Of a stretch of 64,000 nucleotides of DNA, positions 18,318 through 25,070 are shown piece after piece. Position numbers and translations under genes: made by a program. The stretch's first letter is position 1, and each line of letters starts with the position of its first letter. The notes beneath the pieces were generated by a model, which saw only the letters and a list, made by a program, of their open reading frames with translations, was not told the DNA's origin and did not search any database. Source of the stretch: Hymenobacter plasmatis (GTDB taxonomy: Bacteria > Bacteroidota > Bacteroidia > Cytophagales > Hymenobacteraceae); the NCBI RefSeq assembly GCF_020711255.1, contig NZ_JAJFAW010000018.1:47294-111293 (forward strand), given 5' to 3'.

Positions 18318-18364
18318 GCCCAGCCGCTGCCACCCCGGGCGCGGCTGGGTTGTTTTTTGGCGAG
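18318..18364 (+). repeat. Array repeat R4, just ahead of the Abi RNA promoter
   Basis: CCAGCCGCTGCCA, a CCC loop and CGGGCGCGGCTGG with a TTGTTTTTTGG tail. The -33 element of the candidate Abi-associated RNA begins only four bases later. Confidence 0.85.
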
Positions 18365-18367
18365 AAC

Positions 18368-18397
18368 TTGTTTTCTAGCCTGACCGTTATACTTTTG
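18368..18397 (+). promoter_or_regulatory. Promoter of the Abi-associated RNA
   Basis: TTG (18368-18370), a 19-base spacer and TACTTTTG (18390-18397) match the Bacteroidota consensus. Transcription would begin near 18403, at the foot of the hairpin described next. Confidence 0.7.
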
Positions 18398-18402
18398 CAA
18401 CA

Positions 18403-18460
18403 ACAACACCCGCCACGCCTCTAGGTCTTATGACTCACGCGCACCAGGGCGGGTTTTTTG
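18403..18460 (+). ncRNA. Candidate Abi (AbiF-type) associated structured RNA
   Basis: The stretch starts about six bases after a consensus -7 element. Its arms are ACAACA and CCCGCC (18403-18414), which pair with GGCGGG (18448-18453) followed by TTTTTTGTTGT. The closing stem is thus also an intrinsic terminator, giving an RNA of about 58-60 nt. The 33-nt interior contains CCTCTAGG and GACTCACGCGC. The RNA ends 20 bases before the Abi gene. From established work, AbiF-type HEPN proteins can be accompanied by a conserved ncRNA that acts as antitoxin; membership here is inferred from position and shape. Confidence 0.6.
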
Positions 18461-18479
18461 TTGTCCAAACTTTTGGAAT

Positions 18480-19379
18480 TTGCAGTACCTCAAACCAGCC
18501 ATTCCTATTGCACAACAGTTGGCTTTACTGAAAAGCCGAGGCTTGATAATTACAGATGTGGGCGAAGCGGAGCGAGCGCTAGCCCGGCTGAGCTATTACC
18601 GGCTGAGTGCCTATTTCCTGTCGTTTCAGACTCCAGGAGACTCCACCCACGCCTTTAGGCCGGGTATTACTTTCACCGAAACCCTTCGGCTCTATGAGTT
18701 TGATGAGGAACTGCGGTTGCTGGTGTTTCGGGCTACGGGCACAGTTGAAATTGCCTTACGAGCCCAGCTAGCTTACCACAACTCTTTGCTGCTAGGGCCG
18801 CACTGGTACGAAAACCCCGCGGCGGCGGTGAATGCTTACCGATTTCAGGAGAACCTAAACAACCTAGACAAGGAATTGGCGCGCGCTAGCGAGATGTTCC
18901 TCGACCACTACCGCGCAACGTATACCAATCCAGCCCGGCCGCCCAGCTGGATGAGCCTAGAAGTGGCGTCGTTTGGCTTAACGTCAAAGTTCCTCAACAA
19001 CCTGCGGTCTTCCCCGGCGTCGGTGGCAATAGGGGCTTACTTCGGCGTGGACGAAATTGTATTAAAAAGCTGGACGCGGATGCTGAGTTACGTACGCAAT
19101 GTGTGTGCCCATCACGCCCGTTTGTGGAATCGGACGCTGACGGTGAGGCCCAAGCTGCCGCGCCGCACATCCCACCGCTGGCTTGCAAATCCGCGCATTG
19201 CTGACGACCGGCTGTATAGCGTCTTGGCCATAGCTGCTTATTTGCTGACAACCATCGAACCAGCAGCGGGACGGCGCTTCAAAAACGACTTGCGTGCGTT
19301 GCTGCAAATCCATCCATCTGTACCAGTCACCGTCATGGGCTTTCCAGCAGACTGGGAGCAGGATGGTTTTTGGCAGTAG
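18480..19379 (+). CDS. Abi_2 family (AbiD/AbiF-like) HEPN abortive-infection protein
   Basis: The product has 299 residues from a TTG at 18480; no ATG is available in frame nearby. The N-terminal KPAIPIAQQLALLKSRGLII and LSYYRLSAYF match the Abi_2 pattern. The HEPN ribonuclease signature is R-x4-H in SYVRNVCAHHARLWNR (Arg206, His211), followed by the RLWN typical of the family. HEPN proteins of this type cleave RNA and arrest growth on phage infection. A promoter and hairpin RNA lie immediately upstream, and the unit is bounded by repeats R4 and R5. Expression may require readthrough of the RNA terminator. Confidence 0.92.
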   Translation: MQYLKPAIPIAQQLALLKSRGLIITDVGEAERALARLSYYRLSAYFLSFQTPGDSTHAFRPGITFTETLRLYEFDEELRLLVFRATGTVEIALRAQLAYHNSLLLGPHWYENPAAAVNAYRFQENLNNLDKELARASEMFLDHYRATYTNPARPPSWMSLEVASFGLTSKFLNNLRSSPASVAIGAYFGVDEIVLKSWTRMLSYVRNVCAHHARLWNRTLTVRPKLPRRTSHRWLANPRIADDRLYSVLAIAAYLLTTIEPAAGRRFKNDLRALLQIHPSVPVTVMGFPADWEQDGFWQ

Positions 19380-19397
19380 TACCGGAACTCCAGCTTC

Positions 19398-19445
19398 ACC
19401 AGCCGCTCCCGCCCCGGGCGCGGCTGGTTTGTTTTTGGGGGTAGC
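19398..19445 (+). repeat. Array repeat R5
   Basis: CCAGCCGCTCCCG, a CCC loop and CGGGCGCGGCTGG (one mismatch in 13 bp), then TTTGTTTTTGGGGGTAGC. It fills most of the 73 bases between the Abi stop and the next ATG. Confidence 0.9.
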
Positions 19446-19452
19446 TTGCGGA

Positions 19453-20175
19453 ATGAAGCAGATAAGCGACCACCTGTATCAAGTCAGCCTGGGCATTGTG
19501 AACGTGTTTCTGCTGCAAGGCGACGGCCTTACGCTGATAGACACTGGTGTGCCGGGCAGCACGGAAAAGGTGTTGGCCGCTATCCGCAAAGGCGGCAAAA
19601 ACCCGGAAGACATTCGGAACATCGTGCTCACGCACTGGCACCCGGACCACGCCGGCAATGCGGCCGAACTCAAGCAGCGCTTCAAGGCCCGCGTGTACGC
19701 CCACGCGGCCGAAAGCGACATTCTGGAGCAGGGCGGCGGCCCGCGGCCCCGTTACCTAACCCCCGGGCTGGTGAACTGGGTGGCTTTCCGGTTATTTATC
19801 AAAGGCATCAGCCCCCAGATTGCTCCCGTCATCGTGGATGAGCAGGTGCAGGACGGCGACGTACTGCCCCTGGCCGGTGGGCTGCGGGTGGTGCACACGC
19901 CCGGCCACAGCGCGGGCCACATGGCCCTGTTGGTGGAGCCGGACGGCGTGTTGATTGCGGGCGACATCTGCGCCAATGCCTCGGGCCTGGACTACAGCAT
20001 CGTGTACGAAGACCTGGCCGTGGGCCGGCAAAGCATTCTGAAAGCCGCCGACTTATCCTTCGACCAGGCGGTTTTTGGGCACGGCGGCCCCGTGACGCAG
20101 CAGGCCAATGCCAAGCTGAAAGCGCGGTTCCAGCAGCCCAATCCCTTCGCCGGCAAACCCCTCAAGCCCGTCTAA
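19453..20175 (+). CDS. Metallo-beta-lactamase fold hydrolase
   Basis: The product has 240 residues from the ATG at 19453; a longer frame overlaps the Abi gene and the repeat and is rejected. Zinc-binding motifs are THWHPDHAG (the HxHxDH site), HTPGHSAGHM and IAGDICAN, with a final FGHGGPV. The set of ligands for two metals is complete. The form is that of glyoxalase II-like or general MBL hydrolases; the substrate is unknown. The gene begins eight bases after repeat R5. Confidence 0.92.
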   Translation: MKQISDHLYQVSLGIVNVFLLQGDGLTLIDTGVPGSTEKVLAAIRKGGKNPEDIRNIVLTHWHPDHAGNAAELKQRFKARVYAHAAESDILEQGGGPRPRYLTPGLVNWVAFRLFIKGISPQIAPVIVDEQVQDGDVLPLAGGLRVVHTPGHSAGHMALLVEPDGVLIAGDICANASGLDYSIVYEDLAVGRQSILKAADLSFDQAVFGHGGPVTQQANAKLKARFQQPNPFAGKPLKPV

Positions 20176-20373
20176 GCTCCCGCAACTGAGTGTTTCGATT
20201 GGAACTGCGGCACTGGGGTGGGCTGGGTGGGGATAGATGTTTGGCGACGTGCTGGTTCAGATAGACAATGCATTGTACGTCAAGGCTGTATTGTCCAACT
20301 GGACATTAACATTTGCACTGGCGTACGCGTACACGCGCTATCACTCCCATTGCGCCCTAGGCGCCCCAAAGCC

Positions 20374-20673
20374 ATGAACAAGCACTTGATGTACATACTC
20401 GCTGCAGGTTTGCTCTTGGGCGGTTGCAGCCAGGAAAAGCAAAAACAGCGCGAAGCTGACAACGCCCGCGAAGATGCGCAAAAAGCCCAGGCCGACGCCG
20501 ACGCCGAGCGCGAGCGCGCCGTTGCCAAACAAATGCGCGCCGACGCCGAAACCAAAGCCCACGACCTCGAAAAGCACGCCGACGCCGTGAAAGACGCGGG
20601 CGGGAAAGGCACTACTAAAGTAACCGAAGAGCGCAAAACCACCCGCTACGAAACTGAGCGCAAGCGCCGCTAG
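20374..20673 (+). CDS. Small coiled-coil lipoprotein
   Basis: The product has 99 residues from the ATG at 20374. The signal peptide ends in a lipobox, LLLGGCSQ. The mature part is highly charged and rich in Ala, Glu, Lys, Arg and Asp (READNAREDAQKAQADADAE), which predicts one long helix or coiled coil. The C-terminus is basic (TERKRR). It is not assignable to a named family. It shares the R5-R6 interval with the metallo-beta-lactamase gene, 198 bases downstream of it. Confidence 0.7.
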   Translation: MNKHLMYILAAGLLLGGCSQEKQKQREADNAREDAQKAQADADAERERAVAKQMRADAETKAHDLEKHADAVKDAGGKGTTKVTEERKTTRYETERKRR

Positions 20674-20738
20674 CGCGACGCCCAGCCACTACCCGTTTTT
20701 GCCAGGTGGGCCCATACTTGCTGGGCCCGCGTAATATC

Positions 20739-20785
20739 TCCAGCCGCTTCCATTCAGGGGGTGGCTGCTTTATTTTTGGGGTAGC
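20739..20785 (+). repeat. Array repeat R6
   Basis: CCAGCCGCTTCC then GGGGGTGGCTG and a TTTATTTTTGGGGTAGC tail. The arms are partly degraded but the tail is well kept. It separates the lipoprotein gene from the minus-strand toxin-antitoxin pair. Confidence 0.75.
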
Positions 20786-20788
20786 GGT

Positions 20789-21137
20789 CTAAGGCAGGAT
20801 ACTGCCAATCTCTATGAATGGTTTGCCGGCGGCCAGTAGCTCCAGAGCGGCCGGGAGAGTGGTGCGCAGTACTTCTTGCAGCCGCTCGTTAGAAGTGTTG
20901 CCGCAGGTGAGCCAGAGCACCTGAGGCGGTGGGCCAAACTGGTCGAGCAGGTGGCGGAAGACGGCGTCTTTGGTGAGCACCACGGCCCCGGCGGCTTTGG
21001 CAGCTTTGAAGATTTCTTCGTCCTCGGCACCGCGCAGACCCAGGTCGCGCAGGGCTACGGCTTGTACATCAGCAAAAGTCCACGTTAGCCACGCGGCGAT
21101 GAGCGGCGAGAGGGTGCGCGTCAATCCAGAAGGTCAT
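20789..21137 (-). pseudogene. DUF5615 PIN-like toxin, frameshifted near its start
   Basis: The main frame encodes LSPLIAAWL, then VQAVALRDLGL, EDEEIFKAAKAAGAVVLTKD and VLWLTCGN, which is the DUF5615 PIN-like domain. It has no ATG of its own, only an internal TTG at 21124. The ATG at 21135-21137 overlaps the antitoxin stop (ATGA) and reads MTFWIDAH, the normal family N-terminus, but then leaves the frame. Removing one base from the G-run at 21112-21114 joins the halves as MTFWIDAHLSPLIAAWL. It is either a real inactivating insertion or a sequencing error. Confidence 0.8.
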
Positions 21138-21358
21138 GCGGCGAGGCGTGGGTAGTCAATCTGGCGGGCGGCGTATTGCAAAGCGGCTTGCAGGTCGGGG
21201 GCTTCAAGGTCGGGCATTTCGGCCAGAATCTGCTCGGCGGTGAGGCCAGCGGCGAAGAGTTGGAGCACGTCGGCCACGCGAATGCGCATGCCGCGAATAC
21301 AGGGCCGGCCGCCGCACTGGCGCGGGTTGGTGGTGATGCGCGAGAGCAAGGATTCCAT
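21134..21358 (-). CDS. DUF433 family antitoxin
   Basis: The product has 74 residues. The pattern SRITTNPRQCGGRPCIRGMRI followed by VADVLQLFAAGLTAEQILAEMP, then APDLQAALQYAARQIDY, is the DUF433 domain with its helix-turn-helix-like core. DUF433 proteins pair with DUF5615 PIN-like toxins as VapBC-like modules. Here the toxin gene follows with an ATGA overlap but is frameshifted. The pair is on the strand opposite to the rest of the array. Confidence 0.9.
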   Translation of the reverse strand: MESLLSRITTNPRQCGGRPCIRGMRIRVADVLQLFAAGLTAEQILAEMPDLEAPDLQAALQYAARQIDYPRLAA

Positions 21359-21380
21359 GGGACTAAGATACTAGCGTTTC

Positions 21381-21425
21381 GATGGCCGCTTTCGCCCTGG
21401 GCGTAGCTAGCATGTTTTTGGGCTA
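21381..21425 (+). repeat. Array repeat R7 (degenerate copy)
   Basis: GGCCGCTTTCGCCCTGGGCG and a GTTTTTGGGCTAGC tail keep the layout of the repeat. It lies between the antitoxin start and the next gene. Confidence 0.6.
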
Positions 21426-21467
21426 GCTTGCTGCTCCTAGCCCGTACTAATACTGCCCCACAACTTG

Positions 21468-21905
21468 ATGAAGGCACTGCTTTCCGAACGATTTGCCCTC
21501 CACGGGCTAATGGCCCTTCTCCTGGCTACATCGGTGTGTCACGTGCTGGTCGTGGCCGGCGTGATTCCCTTCGCCGTGGTGTGGGGCAGCAGGCTGCGCG
21601 ACCATTCGCAGATGGTGACGTTTGAAGCCGTGTCCCTAACCGTTACCCTGCTCATGCTGGCGGCAGTGGCTGTGCAAGCCCGCTACGTGAAAATCAGGAT
21701 TCCTCACCGGGTAATGACCGTGGTTTTCTCGCTGATGTTTCTGCTTTTCCTGGCCAATACCGCCGGCAACCTCGTGTCGAAGAATGAACTCGAGAAGCTG
21801 ATTTTTACGCCCATGACGCTGCTGCTGACGCTTTTTAGTCTGCGGGTTGCAGTGGGCAGCGCCCCCGGCCGGGCCGGATTAGGGGTCGCTGGAAGAGGAG
21901 CTTAA
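21468..21905 (+). CDS. Small four-helix membrane protein of unknown function
   Basis: The product has 145 residues from the ATG at 21468. Four hydrophobic segments are seen near residues 12-35 (LMALLLATSVCHVLVVAGVI), 52-67, 82-100 and 113-128. A short Gly/Arg-rich tail follows. No family is recognised with confidence. It forms a single-gene unit between repeats R7 and R8. Confidence 0.65.
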   Translation: MKALLSERFALHGLMALLLATSVCHVLVVAGVIPFAVVWGSRLRDHSQMVTFEAVSLTVTLLMLAAVAVQARYVKIRIPHRVMTVVFSLMFLLFLANTAGNLVSKNELEKLIFTPMTLLLTLFSLRVAVGSAPGRAGLGVAGRGA

Positions 21906-21949
21906 TGCTGGGGCAATTGGGCTGAGTTAATCCAAGCTGTTCGTCGAAT

Positions 21950-22004
21950 TAGCGTGGCCAGTCATTCTGGGCACTGGAGGTGGCTGTTTGATTTTTGGGG
22001 TAAT
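21950..22004 (+). repeat. Array repeat R8 (degenerate; last copy)
   Basis: The sequence ends in GGTGGCTGTTTGATTTTTGGGGTAATA, which keeps the right arm and tail of the repeat. The left arm has decayed. It marks the right end of the array, before the terminator of the NmrA gene. A possible further relic lies at about 23502-23537. Confidence 0.55.
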
Positions 22005-22031
22005 AAGCCGCTTTTTGAAAAACACGACCAC

Positions 22032-22070
22032 AAAAAAGCCGTTGTGCAACGCAGAGCATTGCACAACGGC
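22032..22070 (-). terminator. Terminator of the NmrA-family gene
   Basis: GCCGTTGTGCAA and TTGCACAACGGC form a perfect 12-bp stem. On the minus strand it is followed by six T residues, 24 bases beyond the stop codon of the NmrA gene. Confidence 0.9.
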
Positions 22071-22093
22071 TTCTGAAAGCTGGGGATTCCGGG

Positions 22094-22960
22094 CTAGGCG
22101 GGCTGGGCATACACGCGGGCCAGGTGCTCGGGCAGCGTGACAGGGGCCCGGCCCAGCAGCTGCTGGAAGGTGTCGCTGGGGTGGTTGAACTCGTTGTTGC
22201 GCATGGCCTCGGTCATGCCCACCAGCATCTGAACCACGGGCTCGGGCGTGTGCTGAGCGCGTAGGCCGGCGGCCATGTCCTCGAGCGAAACCGGGACGTA
22301 CTGCACGGGCTGGCCGGTGGCAGCGCCGAGGGCAGCGGCCACGTCAGCCATGGAGTAGGCCGGGGCGGGGGCAATGTCGTAGGTTTTGTTTTCGTGGCCG
22401 GCGCTGGTGAGGGCGTTGGCCAGCGCCTGGGCAATGTCGGCGCGCAGCGGGAAGGCTACTTTGCCGTCGCCCACCGCCGAGTATAGGAGGCCGGTTTGCG
22501 CGGCATCGCCCACCAGCATCGGCACCAAATCGAGGTACAGGCTCACGCCAAAAATGGTGTAGGTGAGGCCCGAGGCTTTGAGGTAGGCTTCGGTTTCAAA
22601 GTGGCTGGCCGCGGCGGCAAAGGTCGAGTTGGGCGACGGCCGCAGCATGCTGGTGTACAGCAGGTGCGGCACGCCGGCCTGCTGGGCGGCGTCGATGGCG
22701 CGGCGGTGCTGGGCGGTGCGGTCTTCCAGGTCGCTGCTCGAAATCAGCAGCACTTTGTCGGCGCCCTGGAAGGCGGCTACCAGGGAGGCGGGGTCGTTGT
22801 AATCGCCTGCCCGAACCTGCACGCCCAGGGCGTGGAGCGCAGCGGCTTTATCGGGGGTGCGGGCCAGGGCCACAATGCTGGTGGGCGCTACGCCGGCGGC
22901 GAGCAGGGCTTCGATGGTGGCGTGGCCAAGGTGGCCGGTGGCGCCAGTGATAACAATCAT
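22094..22960 (-). CDS. NmrA/QorB-like NAD(P)H quinone oxidoreductase
   Basis: The product has 288 residues. The dinucleotide-binding loop is TGATGHLGHATI (residues 5-16), followed by VALARTPDKAAAL and KVLLISSSD. The region GVPHLLYTSMLRPS and the C-terminal NmrA-type part match QorB-like quinone reductases. It is divergent from an HxlR regulator 94 bases away. That pairing (qorB/qorR, hypO/hypR) is typical of redox- or electrophile-responsive systems. The substrate is inferred only. Confidence 0.88.
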   Translation of the reverse strand: MIVITGATGHLGHATIEALLAAGVAPTSIVALARTPDKAAALHALGVQVRAGDYNDPASLVAAFQGADKVLLISSSDLEDRTAQHRRAIDAAQQAGVPHLLYTSMLRPSPNSTFAAAASHFETEAYLKASGLTYTIFGVSLYLDLVPMLVGDAAQTGLLYSAVGDGKVAFPLRADIAQALANALTSAGHENKTYDIAPAPAYSMADVAAALGAATGQPVQYVPVSLEDMAAGLRAQHTPEPVVQMLVGMTEAMRNNEFNHPSDTFQQLLGRAPVTLPEHLARVYAQPA

Positions 22961-22982
22961 GGGCTGATAATTAAAGGGTAGT

Positions 22983-23004
22983 TACTTTTGGTAACTCAAA
23001 AGTA
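22983..23004. promoter_or_regulatory. Divergent promoter pair built into one inverted repeat, probable HxlR operator
   Basis: TACTTTTG (22983-22990), GTAACT and CAAAAGTA (22997-23004) form an 8-bp inverted repeat. Each arm is also an exact TAnnTTTG -7 element, one for each direction. A dimeric HxlR regulator bound here would cover both promoters at once. Confidence 0.65.
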
Positions 23005-23054
23005 TTTACCTGGTTTACCTTCCACAAGAAGGCACCTCCAGCTACCTAAGGTAC

Positions 23055-23471
23055 ATGAACATAACCGTTGCTGACCCTCAGCCCCATGCAGTGGCTAAGG
23101 CGCTGAAAGAAATTATGCAGGTCCCGGAAAACGGAGGGGGCATTTGCCCCGTGCGCGACGTGCTGGACCGCATCGGCGACAAATGGTCGCTGCTCATCAT
23201 CCTAAACCTGGGCGCCGAAGAAAACCTGCGCTTCAACGAGCTGCGCCGCCGGGTAGAGGGCATCTCGCAGCGCATGCTCACCGTCACGCTCCGCAACCTG
23301 GAGGCCGACGGCCTGGTGGGCCGCACGGTGTATGCCGAAGTGCCGCCCCGGGTAGAATACCGCCTCACCGACCTGGGGCGCAGCCTGGCCGGGGCCGTTA
23401 TCGGGATTGGCAACTGGGCCAGCCAGCACGCGCCGGCCATTGCGGCGGCCCGGGCTCGGTTTGCCGCATAG
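23055..23471 (+). CDS. HxlR family transcriptional regulator
   Basis: The product has 138 residues. The winged helix-turn-helix spans about 30-120: [20 protein letters not shown], then [19 protein letters not shown] and [20 protein letters not shown]. Cys31 precedes the first helix, the position used for thiol sensing in HypR and QorR. It is transcribed away from the NmrA/QorB-like gene and probably represses both from the shared inverted repeat. A degenerate array-like palindrome follows the gene. Confidence 0.94.
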   Translation: MNITVADPQPHAVAKALKEIMQVPENGGGICPVRDVLDRIGDKWSLLIILNLGAEENLRFNELRRRVEGISQRMLTVTLRNLEADGLVGRTVYAEVPPRVEYRLTDLGRSLAGAVIGIGNWASQHAPAIAAARARFAA

Positions 23472-23538
23472 AGGCGGGAGAGCCAGAGCTGCCAGGTTGC
23501 CGGCCGTTGCGCCGGGCGCGGCTGGCTGTGTAGCCGGA

Positions 23539-24291
23539 CTAAGCCAGCACCTGCAGGCCGGCTTTGCGGTATTGGGCCAGCAGCGCGGCGGGGGCGCCCG
23601 GGTCCGTGACCAGCGTGCCGACCAGCGACAGGGGCGCAAATTGAAAGTATTTGTCCTGCTCCAGCTTGCTGGAGTCGCAGAGCAGGTACACGTGGCGGGC
23701 CGCGGCGGCCGCCGCGAGGCTGATGGAAGCTTCGTGCTCGCTGTTGGCGCTGAGGCCCCGGCCGAGGGAGAGGCCGTCGACGCCCAGGAAGGCCTTGTCG
23801 ACCTGGTAGCGCCGGAGTTGCTCGGCGGCCACGAGGCCGTGCATGGCCTGCCGCTCGGCATCGACTTCGCCCCCGGCCACCACCACTTGCACTGCCGAGC
23901 CCGCCAGCTCGAAGAGCACGGGCAGCGAATTGGTGACCACCCGCAGCTTGCGGTGGCGAATGAGCCGGCACAGCGGAAACGTGGTGCTGCCGCAATCGAT
24001 AAACAGGGTGTCGCCGTCGGTAATCTGGGCCGCGGCCAGCCGGCAGATGTGTTCTTTCTGGGCCAGGTGGGCGGTGGCTTTGCGGGCGAAGGCCACCGGG
24101 TCTTTGGCCACGCGGGGCAGCACTGCCCCGCCGTGGGTGCGCACCACCAGGCCCTTGGCGGCGAGCTGCGCCAAATCGCGCCGGATGGTGATGGGCGTGG
24201 TCTGGAGCTGGCGGGCAAGGTCGGCCACTTCCACGCTGCCGTGCTCGTCCAGAATAGTCAGCAGGTGCTGCTTGCGCAATTGGAAATTCAT
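23539..24291 (-). CDS. DeoR/GlpR family transcriptional regulator
   Basis: The product has 250 residues. The N-terminal helix-turn-helix is HLLTILDEHGSVEVADLA then TTPITIRRDLAQLAAKGLVV, followed by RTHGGA, the DeoR signature. Residues about 75-230 form the sugar-phosphate effector domain (LFIDCGSTTFPL, VVTNSLPV, LGVDGLS, LLCDSSKL). It is divergent from nudK, and three 10-bp direct repeats lie between them. The effector is unknown; a sugar phosphate is usual for the family. Confidence 0.94.
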   Translation of the reverse strand: MNFQLRKQHLLTILDEHGSVEVADLARQLQTTPITIRRDLAQLAAKGLVVRTHGGAVLPRVAKDPVAFARKATAHLAQKEHICRLAAAQITDGDTLFIDCGSTTFPLCRLIRHRKLRVVTNSLPVLFELAGSAVQVVVAGGEVDAERQAMHGLVAAEQLRRYQVDKAFLGVDGLSLGRGLSANSEHEASISLAAAAAARHVYLLCDSSKLEQDKYFQFAPLSLVGTLVTDPGAPAALLAQYRKAGLQVLA

Positions 24292-24320
24292 TCTGCTGGT
24301 GTTACTTACCTCAAGTAATC

Positions 24321-24350
24321 ACAAATAAACAGAAATGAACACAAACGAAC
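24321..24350. promoter_or_regulatory. Triple direct repeat, probable DeoR-family operator
   Basis: ACAAATAAAC, AGAAATGAAC and ACAAACGAAC are three abutting 10-bp units of the form ASAAAYRAAC. Direct repeats are the usual binding site of DeoR-family proteins. The site lies between the divergent deoR-like gene and nudK, and covers the first candidate nudK start codon. Confidence 0.6.
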
Positions 24351-24973
24351 AAGTATCCATGCTCAACGAACACATTCGCCTGCGCGAACAGGAGGTTCTG
24401 TCCGACAACTGGTACACGCTGCGCAAAATAACTTTCGACTACCAGCGAAAAAACGGCACCTGGGAAACCCAGTCGCGCGAGGCCTACGACCGCGGCAACG
24501 GCGCCACCATTCTGCTGCACAATCCCGCGGCCGATACTGTGGTACTCACCCGCCAGTTTCGCCTGCCCACCTTCGTGAACGGCAACCCCACGGGCATGCT
24601 CATCGAAACCTGCGCCGGCCTGCTCGACGACGAGCACCCCGACGCGGCCATTATCCGCGAAACCGAAGAAGAAACCGGCTACCGCCTCACCGCCGTGGAG
24701 AAAGTGCTGGAAGCCTACATGAGCCCCGGCTCGGTGACCGAGCGCCTGTACTTCTACCTGGCCGAGTACTCGCCCAGCACCGAGCGGCTGGCAGGCGGCG
24801 GCATTGAGGAAGAGGAAATCGAGGTGCTGGAGCTGCCCCTGGCCCAAGCGCTGGCCATGGTGGCCACCGGCGAAATCCAGGATGGCAAAACCATTATGCT
24901 GCTGCAGCACCTGCGCCTCAAGCAGCTCACGGCTCAACTTCGCGCTGCGACCCATCGGGAGGCGGTGAAATAA
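24335..24973 (+). CDS. nudK: NUDIX hydrolase, GDP-mannose pyrophosphatase-like
   Basis: The product has 212 residues from the first ATG. A second ATG at 24359 would give 204 residues and is more likely, because the first lies inside the direct-repeat operator. The Nudix box reads AGLLDDEHPDAAIIRETEEE then TGY, with the catalytic Glu pairs. The regions VVLTRQFRLPTF and LEAYMSPGSVTERLYFYLAE match NudK. The enzyme hydrolyses GDP-mannose to GMP and mannose-1-phosphate. Control by the adjacent DeoR-type regulator would fit a sugar-phosphate effector. Confidence 0.9.
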   Translation: MNTNEQVSMLNEHIRLREQEVLSDNWYTLRKITFDYQRKNGTWETQSREAYDRGNGATILLHNPAADTVVLTRQFRLPTFVNGNPTGMLIETCAGLLDDEHPDAAIIRETEEETGYRLTAVEKVLEAYMSPGSVTERLYFYLAEYSPSTERLAGGGIEEEEIEVLELPLAQALAMVATGEIQDGKTIMLLQHLRLKQLTAQLRAATHREAVK

Positions 24974-24975
24974 AA

Positions 24976-25010
24976 AACCGGGCCGCTGCCAAGACGGCAG
25001 CGGCCCGGTT
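24976..25010. terminator. Strong hairpin after nudK
   Basis: AACCGGGCCGCTGCC and GGCAGCGGCCCGGTT form a perfect 15-bp stem directly after the stop codon. The T-run lies on the minus strand side, so it would terminate better leftward; the stem alone may still stop nudK transcripts. Confidence 0.7.
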
Positions 25011-25014
25011 GCGC

Positions 25015-25042
25015 TTGCGGTAGCTGGCCGGGACTATATTTG
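25015..25042 (+). promoter_or_regulatory. Promoter of the small secreted protein paralogue
   Basis: TTG (25015-25017), 17 bases, then TATATTTG (25035-25042). The gene starts 28 bases further on, the same distance as for the paralogue at 16380. Confidence 0.65.
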
Positions 25043-25070
25043 ATTTTACCTCACTTTCACCTCCCTACCC

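Noticed and set aside
16083..18460. Shared sequence motif GACTCAC in both candidate RNAs
   Set aside because: Both contain it, but in a different order relative to their stems, and seven bases can match by chance.
16296..22004. Integron with attC sites
   Set aside because: The palindromes lack the GTTRRRY and RYYYAAC boxes, and no integrase gene is in the window. The array is reported only as cassette-like.
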